A DNA stretch of 64,000 nt from Ophiura sarsii (taxonomy: Eukaryota; Echinodermata; Ophiuroidea; Amphilepidida; Ophiuridae), in contig CM069458.1 in the NCBI GenBank assembly GCA_035610835.1, positions 33,629,449-33,693,448 of the forward strand. The letters run 5' to 3'. The notes under the pieces were generated by a model, which made no database searches, was not told the DNA's origin, and saw nothing but the letters and a program-made list of their open reading frames with translations. The translations under genes were made by a program, and so were the position numbers. Positions 33,870-43,025 of the stretch are shown one piece after another. Positions within the stretch are counted from its first letter, which is position 1, and each line of letters opens with the position of its first letter.

Positions 33870-34084
33870 CTGCGTGTAGACGAACAAAATGTTAAAATGA
33901 AAAACGGACTTTGTTTTGGTTCTGGGCACATAACTGAGTTAATATGTATTCAATCTTCATGTGTAATATCTCAAATTAAAGAGAATAAATGTCCTTACAA
34001 ATTCATACTTTTGTACGCAGGAGCTATAGTTTTGGAGTTGAGAGCATATTTATTACCGGGTCAGTTACTTATTTTGAGGACTGT

Positions 34085-34208
34085 AGCTGTTTTGCTATAT
34101 ATTGGTCTCGTAACGTATAGGCTATACCATATTTGGAGTCGTGTATGGTCGACACAGGAAGCCATACACGACGACACAGATGAGACTAACATATAGCAAA
34201 ACAGCTAC
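34085..34208. mobile_element. 124-bp hairpin MITE
   Basis: GTAGCTGTTTTGCTATATA at the left pairs with TATAGCAAAACAGCTAC at the right, and TTGGTCTCG with GAGACTAA. A 99-residue open frame spans this hairpin, which explains it without a gene. Confidence 0.75.
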
Positions 34209-35412
34209 AAAGTATATTTTATTCTCATTCTTATTTAGTTTATTGGTGATTTTTTATCTTTTATCATAAAAATAATGCTTTTTGCTAGACTTATTTTAAT
34301 CAAACAACAAATTTCCCCCTTTATAACATCAGCGAATCCAGCGAGTTGTTTACCTACACCTTTAATAATTGTGTTCTTTAGCACACTCACACAGCAACAC
34401 TGCATACGCCGGCAACTTTGTGTAGGGTGCGCTTGAACATCTTAACGTGATGACCATACGTACTGAAGGTTTTATTTGGATGAATTAAGCGGGCACCTAA
34501 AACTATATATTATTGGTCTCATAATATACTTTAGTAGTGTGTATCGGCTGTAAATCAGCCAAAAAACAATCAAATTGCATGTTGACATCCGAAACCACAC
34601 CCACTATATAAGAATAATTCATAAACATTGTTGAATTGTTGATATCTTAAATATTGACGATAATTCAACAAAAGATAACTAAATCAAGACAGTTTAAAAA
34701 AAAATCAATAACATTAAACAAAAAAGTTTAAAATAATTCATATTTTTTCATCTAAATTTACATACATCTTGTATTAAAACAACTCTCAAATATGTGACAC
34801 CTATTCTTTTTAAGATGTTAAAGTAAAATAGCACTGACAGCAAAATCACAAACCATAACGCAGCACGAAAATAGCAAGTAGTTAACCAGCCAGCAGCAGC
34901 ATATCAAATTATATAGCATATCATGTAACCGGCGGCGTGGTACAAGACTTAATAATGTCAAACTCTAATCAGGTCACGAAATCAATTCTCAATGATGCAT
35001 TATTTAATGCAGAGTATTCACTGAATTCATGACTAAACCGTGCCAGATACGTGTCCTCCCTGGCCATAAGTACAAAGATTATGACAAATACAGGCTTATT
35101 TAGAGCCATTGATCACAAATCTATTATTTGTTAATTATATCATACACTAAGTTTCTGTCATAGTTCAAATCCATGGGTGGGGCAGCAATCAACGTTCGTA
35201 AAAGCGGTAATCCATGCATCCAAATTGACTGGCAGATAACCAGTTTTTTCTTGCCGAATATCTGACGGATAATCAAGATTTTGATGCCAAAAATTCAATT
35301 CTCCATTTTCATGCACAGAAACAAATAAACAAATTCTCATTCTTGTTTATGACCTCAACAAAATATCCCTCGTGTCTGTCTGTATTGATAAGCTCATAAA
35401 TGTAGTAAAAGG
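34209..35412. other. Intergenic AT-rich DNA, no gene seen
   Basis: A minus-strand frame at about 35,158-35,334 looks mildly protein-like but has no splice acceptor where one is expected. See rejected items. Confidence 0.5.
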
Positions 35413-35420
35413 GACTAGCA

Positions 35421-35774
35421 CAGGCATTCTCAAATGGTGGTGCGCGCGCCACTTGTGGCGCATCAAGGTATCCTGAGTGGCGCGAGAGTGGTTAAAATTT
35501 GTTTTAAAAAATAAATCATATTATGAAATAGCCAAATTCCATAGGCATGACAGTCAGATGTATAAATACAGCAATTTTTCTCGCGATGCACGCGTATGTG
35601 CCCTCAAAACAGTAATATTAGTTAATATGCTGCCTACATATGTTAAAATATTTTGAAATAAATGTTATAAAGGGAATTTTGCCATTGTAAATTCTAAAAA
35701 ATATGATCAAGTGGAGCTTCAACAAGTTGGTTACTAAAATGTGGTGCATCAGTAAATCTAGTTGAGAAAGCCTG
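35421..35774. mobile_element. 354-bp hAT-type MITE, perfect 8-bp TSD
   Basis: The ends CAGGCATTCTCAAATGG and AGTTGAGAAAGCCTG are inverted, and GACTAGCA stands at both 35,413-35,420 and 35,775-35,782. A paralogue with the same ends and interior (TTGTAAATTCTA, AGTTGGTTACTAAAATGTGG) lies at 46,161-46,488. GTGGCGCATCAAGG and TGGCGCGAGAGTGGTTA are shared near the left end. Confidence 0.92.
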
Positions 35775-35939
35775 GACTAGCAGAACTGAAGAGGCTGCAG
35801 GTATATTTGAAGACTTGCTTAAAATATGATATTCTTTAATTAGGGACCTGAAAAATATGTGGATAACTAAAAATTGTGGCAGATAACCAAAATCTCCTGC
35901 TGGGTTATCCGCTGGATAACCAATTTATTTGTCTTATTT

Positions 35940-36066
35940 CTACCGCTGGCAGCAGCATTACTGCCCGAGGATGGGGTTGGGGCAGCAGTACTGCCCGAGG
36001 ATGAGGAGGGGCAGTAATCTGCCCGGGGGTGGGGCAGCATTACCGCCCGAGGATGGGGGAGGGGCA
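35940..36066 (+). repeat. GC-rich minisatellite, about 4 units
   Basis: Units of about 29-36 bases carry GGGGCAGCA, TACTGCCCGAGGATG and GGG runs. About four imperfect copies stand out sharply from the AT-rich surroundings. Confidence 0.75.
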
Positions 36067-36398
36067 TTTACTCAAAGGTGGATATTATTCAAACCAATTA
36101 TTGACCTCAGACCAATCAAGTGCGTTCTTTTTATCAAATACCATAACAAATCATAAATGGTCAATACAAAATGTTCAAAACAAATTCCAATCTTGACAAA
36201 AGTGAGGTTTTTTTGCATTTGGACATTTCTGTTTAAGAGTTTGAGCCTGCAAGTCAAATTGCCATCTAAGGGTGCATTATATTTAGGACATATTTGTTGA
36301 AATATTTGCTAAGCTTATCTGTGAGTCACTAAAATGCTTGTCCGAGTCTATTAACTTATTTAAAACTTATAAGTCTGGCAAGATTTCCCCCCATTTTT
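36067..36398. other. No gene seen
   Basis: AT-rich unique-looking sequence without a supported ORF. Confidence 0.5.
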
Positions 36399-36950
36399 TG
36401 ACATGTGACTCAAGCTCAAAATGTTGTAAAAGACTTGATTTGACTCAAGTTGTAAAATGACAGTGTGTACAACAGGGGAACTTCTGATCTAGATGAATAA
36501 TAATTAAGTGGGCAAAAAAAATGTCTCGTTAATTATATTCTGTGCATTCATTAACGGCAGCAAAATAATAACATTGTTTGTTGTGGATGTCAGCAAAAAT
36601 TTTAAGTATTAATAAACACTATATGAGAACCAGTCAATCCAATTGGTCAAGTCAAGTCATTGGTTGGCTCATGTACACACGGTCAAGTCACTGATTTTAT
36701 TTAAGTCACATCAAGTCTTACTGAATATGAAAGAAGATTTTCGCTTCAAGTAGTGATAGAAGTAGTAAAGGCATATTTAATATTCACTTTACCAAATCAT
36801 TAAAAACAAGCCCCAAGTCAGTTCAAGTCAAGACTTTTGGAAAAGTGACTCGAGTCAAGTCAAGTTTTTTGGATGAGTTACTCGAGTCAAAACTTGAGTC
36901 AAATCAAGTCTTTTACAACATTTTGAGCTTGAGTCACATGTCAAGTCAAG
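36399..36950. mobile_element. 552-bp inverted-repeat element rich in CAAGTC
   Basis: GACATGTGACTCAAGCTCAA at the left has its full inverse TTGAGCTTGAGTCACATGTC at the right, and the match continues through AATGTTGTAAAAGACTTGAT for about 50 bases. The interior contains many (T)CAAGTC heptamers in both orientations. A related heptamer cluster occurs at about 32,484-32,522. Confidence 0.85.
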
Positions 36951-37296
36951 CCATTGCTCTTAATATTGTGTCATAAAAAGTTGTGAGACATAAAGGAGTG
37001 TTCAGAAATACTTTGGGGGGGTTGGCCAACTTGCATTTTTGGGTGTCTGAACTTTTTAGACCCCCCTTTACAAATAGTAAACACTTTTTTGACCCTCCCC
37101 CTTTACAAGGTGAAGAACTTTCTTGACCCCCCCCCCCCCCCCCTCAGATTCATTTTCCCTAGACACATTTTAGTTTTATAACGTGTTACAAAGAGTTCAT
37201 ATTTGTTTTATCTAGTGTTCATTGATAATAAAAATATCACAGACTGATCAAAGCAATTATATACTGTATCTATTTTCAATGTCTGCCTACACTTAC
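36951..37296. other. Repeat-like, poly(C)-tipped stretch
   Basis: Blocks of GGTTGGCCAACTTGC, TTTTTAGACCCCCC and a poly(C) run at about 37,126-37,143 resemble the G/C-tipped repeats elsewhere. No gene is supported. Confidence 0.45.
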
Positions 37297-37599
37297 ACTT
37301 GATGTGGTATCTTTCTCTAGTTCATATACACCTTCTGATGTGACATGCAGCAACAAAGAAAATGAGTAGATGGCATCAGATGAGGGTTTTATGGCAATAA
37401 ATGAATCCACACCTATCAAATTTGTGTAATCCAGAGGTGTGGTATCTATCAAATCACCTGAGTCGTCCAGAGAGTCTGGTTCAACACGGTCGGTCGCAGG
37501 CTCCACTTCCAAAAGAAATTTCTTTGAAACATGCAACATGGGATTTGTTAAAACTTTAAGGCTTTGATCTTGTAATACCATTAGGAGATCTACACTTGA
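37297..37599 (-). CDS. Candidate internal exon, unidentified protein
   Basis: On the minus strand 101 codons are open between an AG acceptor (AATTCAAGTGCAG) and a consensus donor (AAGT|GTAAGT), in phase 0 at both ends. The translation has protein-like composition: SSVDLLMVLQDQSLKVL near the start, an acidic centre with EPDSLDDSGDLID, then GVDSFIAIKPSSDAIYSF. The reading frame closes soon after the donor. I recognise no family. The acceptor's pyrimidine tract is weak. It lies downstream of the neuroguidin exons on the same strand but does not resemble the neuroguidin C terminus, so it probably belongs to another gene. Confidence 0.4.
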
Positions 37600-38890
37600 C
37601 TGCACTTGAATTTACTCAGCTCATTGAATTTTTAACTCAAAACTGTCACTCCTATGTATTTTGCATATATGGCACGATTTTGCACACAACTCTATCAATT
37701 TTGATAACGGCATTATTTTAATTATTATATTTAATTGGTTAATTTAATAAGTACCATTAAGACTTAAAGATCTTCATACTTGACTAATAATAACTATGGA
37801 ATAACTCAATAATTCAACCAAACAATTAACTGTCAGGTATAGTGATCTTATAAGCTAACTTCTATAAAGTCCAAAATTTATGCTCCTGCTCGTTATGCTC
37901 CTGCTCGGTCACCACCGTGCAAAAATGGGTATTTGGAGTTAATAAATTGGCCATTACTAAAAAATAACACAACATCAGGCAGGTGTATGACTTTGAAGTA
38001 GTTGGCAGATATATTCCCTTCAATTTGGTACCAAATATGACCATGTAGCACATGTATTTAAAATGTTACACCCTTACCATTGTGTATGTTTGTCGCACAA
38101 ATGAAACGGCACCACCAAAATGTGGGCCCACCTTAAAACGCATGGCCATTTCTGAACACTCCCTAAGTCACAAATTTTGACTTGATAATGACTTTGATGA
38201 CGATTCGATGGACTTTTGAAGATGACTCAAGTTAATGACTTGAATCATCACAACAATACCAGATTGGATTCCAGCGATAGGGTCAAAGTCAAACCTTGAC
38301 ATTGGCACCAAATGATGATGATTTTGTCACTGGAAAATGCACCTGACGCCACATTCATACTTCAAATTGGATGAAAGTATAGCCGACATACCGCCGCCTC
38401 TAATTAAAGGAATACTGTTCTATTCATTAAACCAATCATTATATGGTAGGAAAATAATTATCTAATGTATATTGACCATTTTAATTGAACACAGAACTAT
38501 AATTATCCAATAAAACAAATTTAACTGCACATCCCCAACCTGTGATTATTTAAAATTCGCGCCCAGTTGTCCGTGTCGAAAGTGCTGATGGGATAGCCAT
38601 ACGCAATATTGCGATGTCATCATAACTAAAACTGCCTCATCAGCAACAGGTCGCTGGATGGTATCATGCAGGAATTCAATGCATATATCGATAATATCAA
38701 TACATGAAACAGAGATGTGGACATGATCGCAAGTCTTTCATCATAGTTTTGATCAATATGGCGACGTTCATACATGTGATTGTTTTTCTTTTTTTACGCG
38801 GTACTTTTAAAAACTTTAACCCACAGAAGTGGTCTGTATAAAAATAATACTACATATCTGAGTGCTAAGGTTCCATGGCACAGATTTCCT
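37600..38890. other. No gene seen
   Basis: Short repeats only: a direct GCTCCTGCTCG doublet at about 37,881-37,906 and a TGACTTGA/GATGACTC-rich patch at about 38,185-38,245. No ORF has recognisable content. Confidence 0.5.
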
Positions 38891-38894
38891 TTAA

Positions 38895-39042
38895 CCCTAA
38901 CAGCCCCGTGGCTCAGTTGGTAGAGCGTTCGCCTGTCAACCGAGAGGTCGTGGGTTCAAACCCCGGGCGTGGCACCTCTTGTTGTGTGTGCTTTTTTTGC
39001 TTGAAAAAAATTTTGTTGGAAAATCCACCGGGAGTGTTAGGG
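38895..39042 (+). mobile_element. TTAA-flanked MITE carrying a tRNA-like gene
   Basis: CCCTAACA at the left and TGTTAGGG at the right are perfect inverted repeats, with TTAA on each side (38,891-38,894 and 39,043-39,046). TTAA duplication with CCCT ends is the piggyBac pattern. The 148-bp element contains a tRNA-like sequence at 38,903-38,974, then CACCTCTTGTTGTGTGTGC, a T7 run and GGAAAATCCACCGGGAG. A longer sister lies at 39,119-39,352. Confidence 0.8.
38903..38974 (+). tRNA. tRNA-like gene, anticodon GTC (Asp), inside a MITE
   Basis: The 72-nt sequence folds as a cloverleaf. The acceptor arm is GCCCCGT/GCGTGGC with one mismatch, the D arm CTCA...GAGC, the anticodon loop CTGTCAA (anticodon GTC), and the T arm has GGTTCAAACCC. 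The A box TGGCTCAGTTGG and the B box are near consensus, and a T7 run 16-20 bases downstream can terminate Pol III. The anticodon stem has a C-C mismatch next to the loop, and no CCA is encoded. It could be a tRNA relic or a SINE head captured by the element. The body does not look like a standard animal tRNA-Asp. Confidence 0.55.
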
Positions 39043-39118
39043 TTAAGGGACGATTTCTTTTCTTTCTTTTTAATTTTCACTTTTTTTCTCTAATTTTACC
39101 TTGATTAACCCTAACAGC

Positions 39119-39352
39119 CCCGTACCCCATGAAATCCCATTTCCCAGCCTGTCGGTTCCACCTGGCGCTGAGGTTTTTGGGTGAAATAATGGCCCCGGGC
39201 TACATAGCTTCCCCCGTGGCTCAGTTGGTAGAGCGTTCGCCTGTCAACCGAGAGGTCGTGGGTTCAAACCCCGGGGCGTGGCACCTCTTGTTGTGTGTGC
39301 TTTTTTTTGCTAGAAAAAATTTTCGTTGGAAAATCCACCGGGAGTGTTAGGG
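39119..39352 (+). mobile_element. Second TTAA-CCCTAACA element with tRNA-like gene
   Basis: It is flanked by TTAA at 39,115-39,118 and 39,353-39,356 and has the same CCCTAACAGCCCCGT / GTGTTAGGG ends as the first. Between the left end and the tRNA-like part there are about 80 extra bases (ACCCCATGAAATCCC...GGGCTACATAGCTT). The rest is almost identical to the first copy. Confidence 0.8.
39211..39283 (+). tRNA. Second tRNA-like copy, anticodon GTC
   Basis: It is identical to the 38,903 copy through the D and anticodon arms, with an extra G in CCCCGGGGCG and a C at the first position. A T-run follows at about 39,301. It lies in the same kind of TTAA element about 300 bp downstream. Confidence 0.5.
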
Positions 39353-39519
39353 TTAAACTATCTTTAACGAAAAGCTGATTCATGGACCTTATAACTTTTT
39401 AAAAAGGTTAATCCCAGTCCTGTTAGTGCCTTGGGCACCAACATATACATAAATCACCTTTATACCCATCGCAAGGATTCCAACCATGGTGGCCCGAAAG
39501 ATTTGGGTTGAAAGACAGA

Positions 39520-40066
39520 TACGGGTTACAACTCTTACAATATTGTATCTTTCATAGGGGCCCTCCTGCCAGCCTGATTTGATCTGTGGTAACCACTTGT
39601 TTAACATTGGAAAGTCTCTTTACAAGAATGTACATATTTCTTACTTCTGGAATCCTTAAACTTTGCAAGATATGAGCAATTGTCAAAGAATCAACATTTC
39701 TCCTTTAACATTGCCTGATTCACATACAAGAGCAATGACTAAGCACAGTTATAAGGGTTACAATTATAATATAATGTATCATTTATAGGGGCTCAGTCTC
39801 ATCATCAGCCCCCTCCCTTTTCATTTTCCTGTCTGATTTGATTCGTGGTAACCATATTTTTAACATCAGAAAGTGTTTTTACTTATTTTACACAAGAATT
39901 TACATTATCTCTTGTTTCTGGAATCGCTAAACTTTGCAAGACATCAAAAATGATAATAAAAAAGTATATCAACATTTCTCCTTTAATATTGCCCTTATTC
40001 CTAGACATGACAAGAGCTATGACTAAGCACACTCATCCTGTCATCATTGTATCATACAATCCTCCA
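39520..40066 (+). repeat. Two-unit diverged tandem duplication
   Basis: Unit 1 (about 39,533-39,745) and unit 2 (about 39,757-40,032) share, in order, GGGTTACAA, TATAGGGGC, TGATTTGAT, GTGGTAACCA, AAACTTTGCAAGA, CAACATTTCTCCTTTAA and ATGACTAAGCACA. Divergence is high, with several indels. Confidence 0.7.
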
Positions 40067-40186
40067 GGCTAGGATGATATGATCCAATAAATACACAATG
40101 TCATTTATTCAAAGAGCTACTCAATACATACCTATTTCCTCAGTGATTTTCTGCTTTGAGTCTTACTTTTTCTACCCGGGGGAGGG

Positions 40187-40752
40187 GGGGGGGGGGACCA
40201 CTCATGTATAAAAGTTGTAATCATCCGTGTGATTCCACTCTCAAAACTACCCTTGACGCGGATTCTCAAAGAAGGAAAAAGTAACCCTTAACATGGATTA
40301 TAGTTAGGCGAATCACACTCATAACAAATGATCTGTCCTCAAGACAAGAGTGTAAACTTTTTAAGCCTGGCCCAAGCATTTTGCTTGAGCATGGTCCCTT
40401 CAGGACCCAAGCGTGTGTCCGTATGGACCGACCGTGTAAACAAACAAACAAACAAACAAACAAACTGTAAACAGAAATGAATGTATGAAGCAATTGTGTG
40501 GTTCAGTTTTGTTAGTAAATTTGTCATAGGCCTAACCATTTTCGGTTATTTTCACATTGATGACACATGTATATCGGCCAAAGAAACCATTAGCGTGGAT
40601 TCAGGTTGAAAAAGACACCCTTATTCTCTAAAATTGGCGATTTTGATACCCTTAGCACAGGCCCATGCTGTGGTCGGAAAAAAAAGCACCCTTAATCCAT
40701 GTTTTCGTTCACGCGGATGATTACAACATTACACATGACACTCCCCCACCCA
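40187..40752. mobile_element. G-tipped foldback element with nested repeat
   Basis: The left side carries a poly(G) tip, CCACTCATGTATAAAAG and TTGTAATCATCCGTGTGA. The right side has the inverse: CACGCGGATGATTACAA, CATTACACATGACACTCC and CCCCCACCC. The interior includes the inverse copy of the GACACACGCTTGGGTCC repeat next to (CAAA)n at about 40,438-40,464. Confidence 0.75.
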
Positions 40753-41712
40753 CGGTTTTCCATTATTACTGGCTGTTATCGGTTTACTTTACTCACATGC
40801 TTTTGCTCCCAGCAGTGATTTTGATGAAATAAAGGGTAATTAGATGGCTATTGTATGCACATATGTCTTTAAATATATTTTATGATAGCCTCAATTACAC
40901 ATGGTTAGTGGGGTGTAACACTTGTACCACACATACTACAGGGAACTCAGGGACAATGGATGACAGATGGAATACGATGGTCGACATGGTTGATTGGTTG
41001 GTGGAAACATTTTGAATCCCCATTAGTTTCAATGTAAACATTTGCTATTTTTATATTTATCTGGTTTCAATTCCCAGACTGACGCCGCAAAATTTGATAG
41101 AAAATAAGTAAAACCCCTTAAATTAGGGAGGTACAGGTGGGAACCAAATAATTATGGTCAGCAGGTCCCTGGGGATTGAAATTGAACCCAGGCTTCCCCA
41201 AATGGTACATGTAGGTGGGTCAGTCTGCCAATTAGCAATGAGAGACTGGCTAGCCAATATAACATTTTGGTTCATAAATATAGGTGGGTGTCCTTGCGGC
41301 AGTGATAGTGTAAGAGCCTCCAGAGGGCAGTATTGATCACACACATAACAATACGACCTAGCCATACTGTATACCATTAATATCATCACTGGTGCTAAAC
41401 AGTGAATTATCATGTGATCAACACTGTCCCCGCTCATTCTGGGACTTCTTAACCAAGTTCATTCTGACTTGTCTGGCAATTAAGTGGAGCACTGACCAGG
41501 AGTGGAGTGAACTTCGTTATAGGATAACGGAATGGGGTAATACTAATCTTCTTCGGAGCCGGATCGCATCCCTCCGATGCCATAGCCGATCGCTCCAGAA
41601 TAAAAGATATAGAAGACAACAAAAGTTGAAGTGTATTTGTGTTTCCTTAGCTGTGCGGACACATGACAGTATGTGGGTATGATGTAAGGTATACTAATGT
41701 GACATGAATGAG
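40753..41712. other. No gene seen
   Basis: Open frames at 41,123-41,437 (-) and 41,392-41,682 (+) overlap each other and show no domain. No repeat structure is clear. Confidence 0.45.
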
Positions 41713-42077
41713 TTAAAGGTGTATGTTCCGATCACTTTTTTGGGGCTATGTTTTTTTTTCACATCGAGATATTTTGATATCAGAAGAATCCCCATATTTT
41801 TCTCACTATGTCTGTAAAATCATACGGCCCAGAAATGTTCCATTTAGAATTTATAGGCTAAAATGTGGTGAATTACTGCCAAAATTAGTTAACCACCAAC
41901 CAGTTTGTGTATCTACCCAATGGGCAAATTTATTGTGACCTTGTGCTTCTAAAGATAGAACCATTGGAGTTAAGCAACTCAAACTTTGGAATGCGACAAT
42001 TATAAGGATGACCTTTCATGTAAAATAGAAAACATCAAGTTGAAAATCGGGCCAGCAATCGGAACATCTACCTTTAA
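41713..42077. mobile_element. TTAAAGG-type MITE, 365 bp
   Basis: TTAAAGGTGTATGTTCCGAT at the left is the near-inverse of ATCGGAACATCTACCTTTAA at the right, with TTAA at both outer edges. The ends resemble T2/Kolobok-type MITEs. The 71-codon frame inside is not recognisable as a protein. Confidence 0.8.
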
Positions 42078-42204
42078 GTCACCTTGTCCTATCTTATTGT
42101 ACTTTACAATAGACCTTGATTGTGTATGGCTAGTGGAGTAAAGGTTATGCATACCCCATGTGACTTGTTCTATTATAGTGGGTCATCTTGTAAACACGTG
42201 TTTG

Positions 42205-42897
42205 CAGAGGTCGAAATAAGGATTTTAGGAGCTATTTTTTCACAAATTTGCCCCTGGTTCAATGATTTCCCTTCAGGACCAGGGGCAATTTGTTACAATG
42301 AAACAAACAGACAGACTCTAACAGCTTTTAGCGCCGGCAAATGGTAGAAGATTAAACCTTATAAACATAGTATACTGACGATGAGTTTTCTACGTAAACA
42401 TTGCTCCTGGTGACCCAATTTTCTTAAAGGAGGTGTCCCGCAAGCATAAAAGTGTGCATTTTATGTTAGAAAAATAACTATCGAGCCCAACATTTGTAAT
42501 TAAATAGAACATAACACCACACTTATGACAAAAACAAATAAAAACCACACTCTTTCAACATGCACTTTTTAAAATTCGCGGCGATCGAAAGTCCCTGTGT
42601 CGATGATGTCATAGTTATACAATGCACATGCGCAAATTTGAGCACCGATACCCATGACGTCATCGACACCGGGACTTTCGATCGCCGCGAAATTTAAAAA
42701 ATGCATGTTGAGTGATGGCAGTTTTTATTCATTTTTGTGACTAGTATGGTGTTTTGTTCTAATTTCGGCTCGATAATTATTTTTCTAACAAATAATGCTA
42801 AATGTTGTGCTTGCGGGACCCTTCCTTTAAGAACCAGGGTCATTTTAAGATTTAGCAGGGGCAATTTGCTCCCTGCTCCTGCTTATTTCAAGCCCTG
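42205..42897. mobile_element. hAT-like element split by a nested MITE
   Basis: The ends CAGAGGTCGAAATAAGG and CTTATTTCAAGCCCTG are inverted, and the flanking octamers CGTGTTTG and CATGAATG match at 5 of 8 sites. Both halves carry GCCCCTGGT/ACCAGGGGC-type pairs. A TTAAAGG MITE is inserted at 42,424-42,830. Confidence 0.7.
42424..42830. mobile_element. 407-bp TTAAAGG MITE, full-length hairpin
   Basis: It starts TTAAAGGAGGTGTCCCGCAA and ends TTGCGGGACCCTTCCTTTAA, so both ends fit the TTAAAGGRR consensus of T2/Kolobok-type MITEs. Inverted pairing runs through most of its length (GATCGAAAGTCCC with GGGACTTTCGATC; GTCGATGATGTCAT with ATGACGTCATCGAC). It is nearly identical in plan to 57,363-57,782. 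Confidence 0.9.
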
Positions 42898-42922
42898 CAT
42901 GAATGAATGAGTGTTGACTTAC

Positions 42923-43025
42923 CATAATGCATGGCTGCTACCCTAGGAGGCACATACTTTCTCGGTCTGTCGTCTTTCTTCTTTTGCGTCGTTTCTTCAC
43001 CTTCACTGCTCCCTTCATCATCCAA
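42923..43025 (-). CDS. NGDN: NGDN exon: acidic linker and KYVPP motif
   Basis: After the acceptor (ATTTGATTAAAG) comes LDDEGSSEGEETTQKKK, then RKYVPPRVAAMHY. The donor is ATG|GTAAGT, leaving phase 1. The K-YVPP-(R/K)-V-x-x-HY motif is a hallmark of neuroguidin. The next codon should complete Asp (HYD in relatives), but I could not find that exon. Confidence 0.85.

Noticed and set aside
33897..34196. 99-codon plus-strand frame with hydrophobic segment
   Set aside because: It spans a 124-bp hairpin MITE, so its codons on one side are the inverse of the other. No domain or splice context supports a protein.
35158..35334. Minus-strand frame with protein-like segment (VSVHENGELNFWHQNLDYP)
   Set aside because: The pyrimidine-rich stretch before it ends in CAT rather than AG, and I recognise no family. 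It may be chance or a decayed exon.
38875..39350. Protein-coding frames with SPVAQLVERSPVNREVVGSNPG
   Set aside because: This peptide is the well-known translation artefact of tRNA-like sequence; the DNA is the tRNA-like element.
41392..41682. 96-codon plus-strand frame with basic stretch
   Set aside because: It overlaps a similar-length frame on the other strand, and has no motif or splice sites that would make it a gene.
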